A stretch of DNA of 64,000 bases from Flavobacterium sp. UMI-01 (GTDB taxonomy: Bacteria > Bacteroidota > Bacteroidia > Flavobacteriales > Flavobacteriaceae), in NCBI RefSeq assembly GCF_019656315.1, contig NZ_BPLU01000007.1:13313-77312 (forward strand). Reading direction: 5' to 3'. The translations under genes were made by a program, and so were the position numbers. The notes beneath the pieces were generated by a model that saw only the letters and a list, made by a program, of their open reading frames with translations, was not told where the DNA came from and searched no databases. Each line of letters begins with the position of its first letter. Positions within the stretch are counted from its first letter, which is position 1. Positions 63,089 to 64,000 of the stretch are shown here, piece after piece.

Positions 63089-64000
63089 ATGAAAACTATT
63101 AATCAAAAACCACTCAGAGTACTCCTCTTTTTATCCGTTACCTTTAATTTTTACGCTCAAGTAAATGTAAAATTAGATTTAAATGTGAAACATAGTGTTG
63201 GAGGTATATCTACTTTTGAACGTTGGAAATTTATTACTACACACGCTAATCAATCTGAAGGAGAATGGAATGGAGATAATGTTCTACCCGATTTAAAAAA
63301 TGATTTTTTAAATGGTAGGGATGTCTATTTAGGAAGAGATACTGGTGGCATCACTTATAATTTAAATCAAGTAAAAGAAGACCCAACAAGACCCGGTTTT
63401 GCAGACCCCGCGGATATTAATTCCAAAGGAACAGCTTCAAAAAATAGCTTTGCCGCAAACACCGGTCTTCATCCATATGAGAGTAGAAAAAACTGGATTA
63501 TTTGCGCACAATTGCATCCTTTTTGGACAGGAGCGGAACAAAAAGCAACAGGGAAAGGTTGGAAATTAGCCAATGCAACTGCTACAGGTGAATATATGGG
63601 GCGTTATATTACTGCTTTTCATGGTGGAAATGGACAAAAACTACCCTCTTTTGTCGAAGTAATCAATGAGCCTGATTACGATCTTTTAGGAGGATTGAAA
63701 GAATACACAAAATCCATTAATGAAATTGCTGTTTTTCATAATGATGTGGCCGCAGCTATTAGAGCTCAAATTCCGAATATACGAATTGGAGGTTATACTA
63801 ATGCTTTTCCTGAATTTGAAGTAGGGAATTTTCAAAGATGGATAAACCGTGACAAAATGTTTATGGATGTTGCGGGAGCCAATATGGATTTTTGGTCCAT
63901 TCATCTTTATGATTTTCCTTCTATTAATGGTGGAAAAAAACAATTGCGTTCCGGTAGCAATATCGAGGCAACTTTTGATATGATGGATCAATACAGCATG
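63089..64000 (+). CDS. GH86-family beta-agarase/beta-porphyranase, cut off by the window end
   Basis: 304 codons are visible with no stop. Signal peptide (residues about 1-24, ending FYAQ). The sequence matches what I recall of GH86 agarases/porphyranases: FERWKFITTHANQSEGEW (43-60), DVYLGRDTGGITY (78-90), DPTRPGFADP, HPYESRKNWI, ATGEYMGRYI, VEVINEPDYDLLGG (189-202, Glu194 as acid/base of the clan GH-A fold), IGGYTNAFPEFE and MDFWSIHLYDFPSINGG (266-282). The second catalytic Glu lies beyond the window. It would cut agarose or porphyran from red algae. Confidence 0.88.
   Translation, partial: MKTINQKPLRVLLFLSVTFNFYAQVNVKLDLNVKHSVGGISTFERWKFITTHANQSEGEWNGDNVLPDLKNDFLNGRDVYLGRDTGGITYNLNQVKEDPTRPGFADPADINSKGTASKNSFAANTGLHPYESRKNWIICAQLHPFWTGAEQKATGKGWKLANATATGEYMGRYITAFHGGNGQKLPSFVEVINEPDYDLLGGLKEYTKSINEIAVFHNDVAAAIRAQIPNIRIGGYTNAFPEFEVGNFQRWINRDKMFMDVAGANMDFWSIHLYDFPSINGGKKQLRSGSNIEATFDMMDQYSM

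Overview
The window is a low-GC, gene-dense stretch of a Bacteroidota chromosome, almost certainly a Flavobacterium or close relative. The evidence is the promoter type found again and again (TTG, 17-23 bp, TAnnTTTG), A-rich start regions without Shine-Dalgarno sequences, an IPExxxVDY-family protein, a type-B succinate dehydrogenase operon, OmpA with thrombospondin type 3 repeats, TonB receptors with N-terminal carboxypeptidase-like domains, and a GH86 agarase/porphyranase at the right edge that suggests marine algal polysaccharide use. No insertion sequence, prophage, CRISPR array or origin was seen.

Layout. 0-9.5 kb: tRNA-Ala, a crotonase, sdhCAB, aminopeptidase P, an AIM24-like protein, ferritin and an alpha/beta hydrolase. 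9.5-24.3 kb: AddB-like and AddA-like recombination nucleases separated by an OmpA porin, rbfA, a LolC/E-like permease, a small outer-membrane protein, dusB, a structured RNA-like leader, lepA and thiL. 24.3-28.5 kb: a signalling locus on the minus strand, in transcription order a LytTR regulator with Glu at the phosphoacceptor site, a small secreted protein made of five copies of an 11-residue motif, a TPR lipoprotein histidine kinase and a NarL-type response regulator. 28.8-41 kb: housekeeping genes glyS, comF-like, sod, purF, a PfkB kinase, rnhA, purN, then acpP-fabF-rnc-IPExxxVDY-pyk. 41-45 kb: an orphan PAS histidine kinase, an NAD-binding YeeZ-like protein, an EamA transporter and a Sco1 protein.

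45-60 kb is a metal-homeostasis region: feoA-feoB with a tiny FeoB-associated Cys-rich protein, a coiled-coil exported protein, MntR/DtxR, an Nramp-UspA fusion, then a His-rich Fur-family regulator (Zur-like) divergent from a small membrane protein, a TonB receptor, a lipoprotein, an AztD-like lipoprotein and a COG0523 GTPase, followed by a second TonB receptor. The content fits zinc acquisition: outer-membrane import, a surface or periplasmic metallochaperone, a cytosolic metallochaperone, and a Fur-family switch whose likely palindromic operators overlap the divergent promoters. 60-64 kb: a ricin-type beta-trefoil protein, bacilliredoxin, a TrhO tRNA hydroxylase fused to a U32-type C-terminal barrel, and the truncated GH86 gene.

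The items most likely to be new are the repeat-peptide signalling locus (24.3-28.6 kb), the zinc island with an AztD-like protein that lacks its usual ABC transporter, and the structured element ahead of lepA. All functions are read from sequence motifs and recalled family knowledge; no database search was possible.
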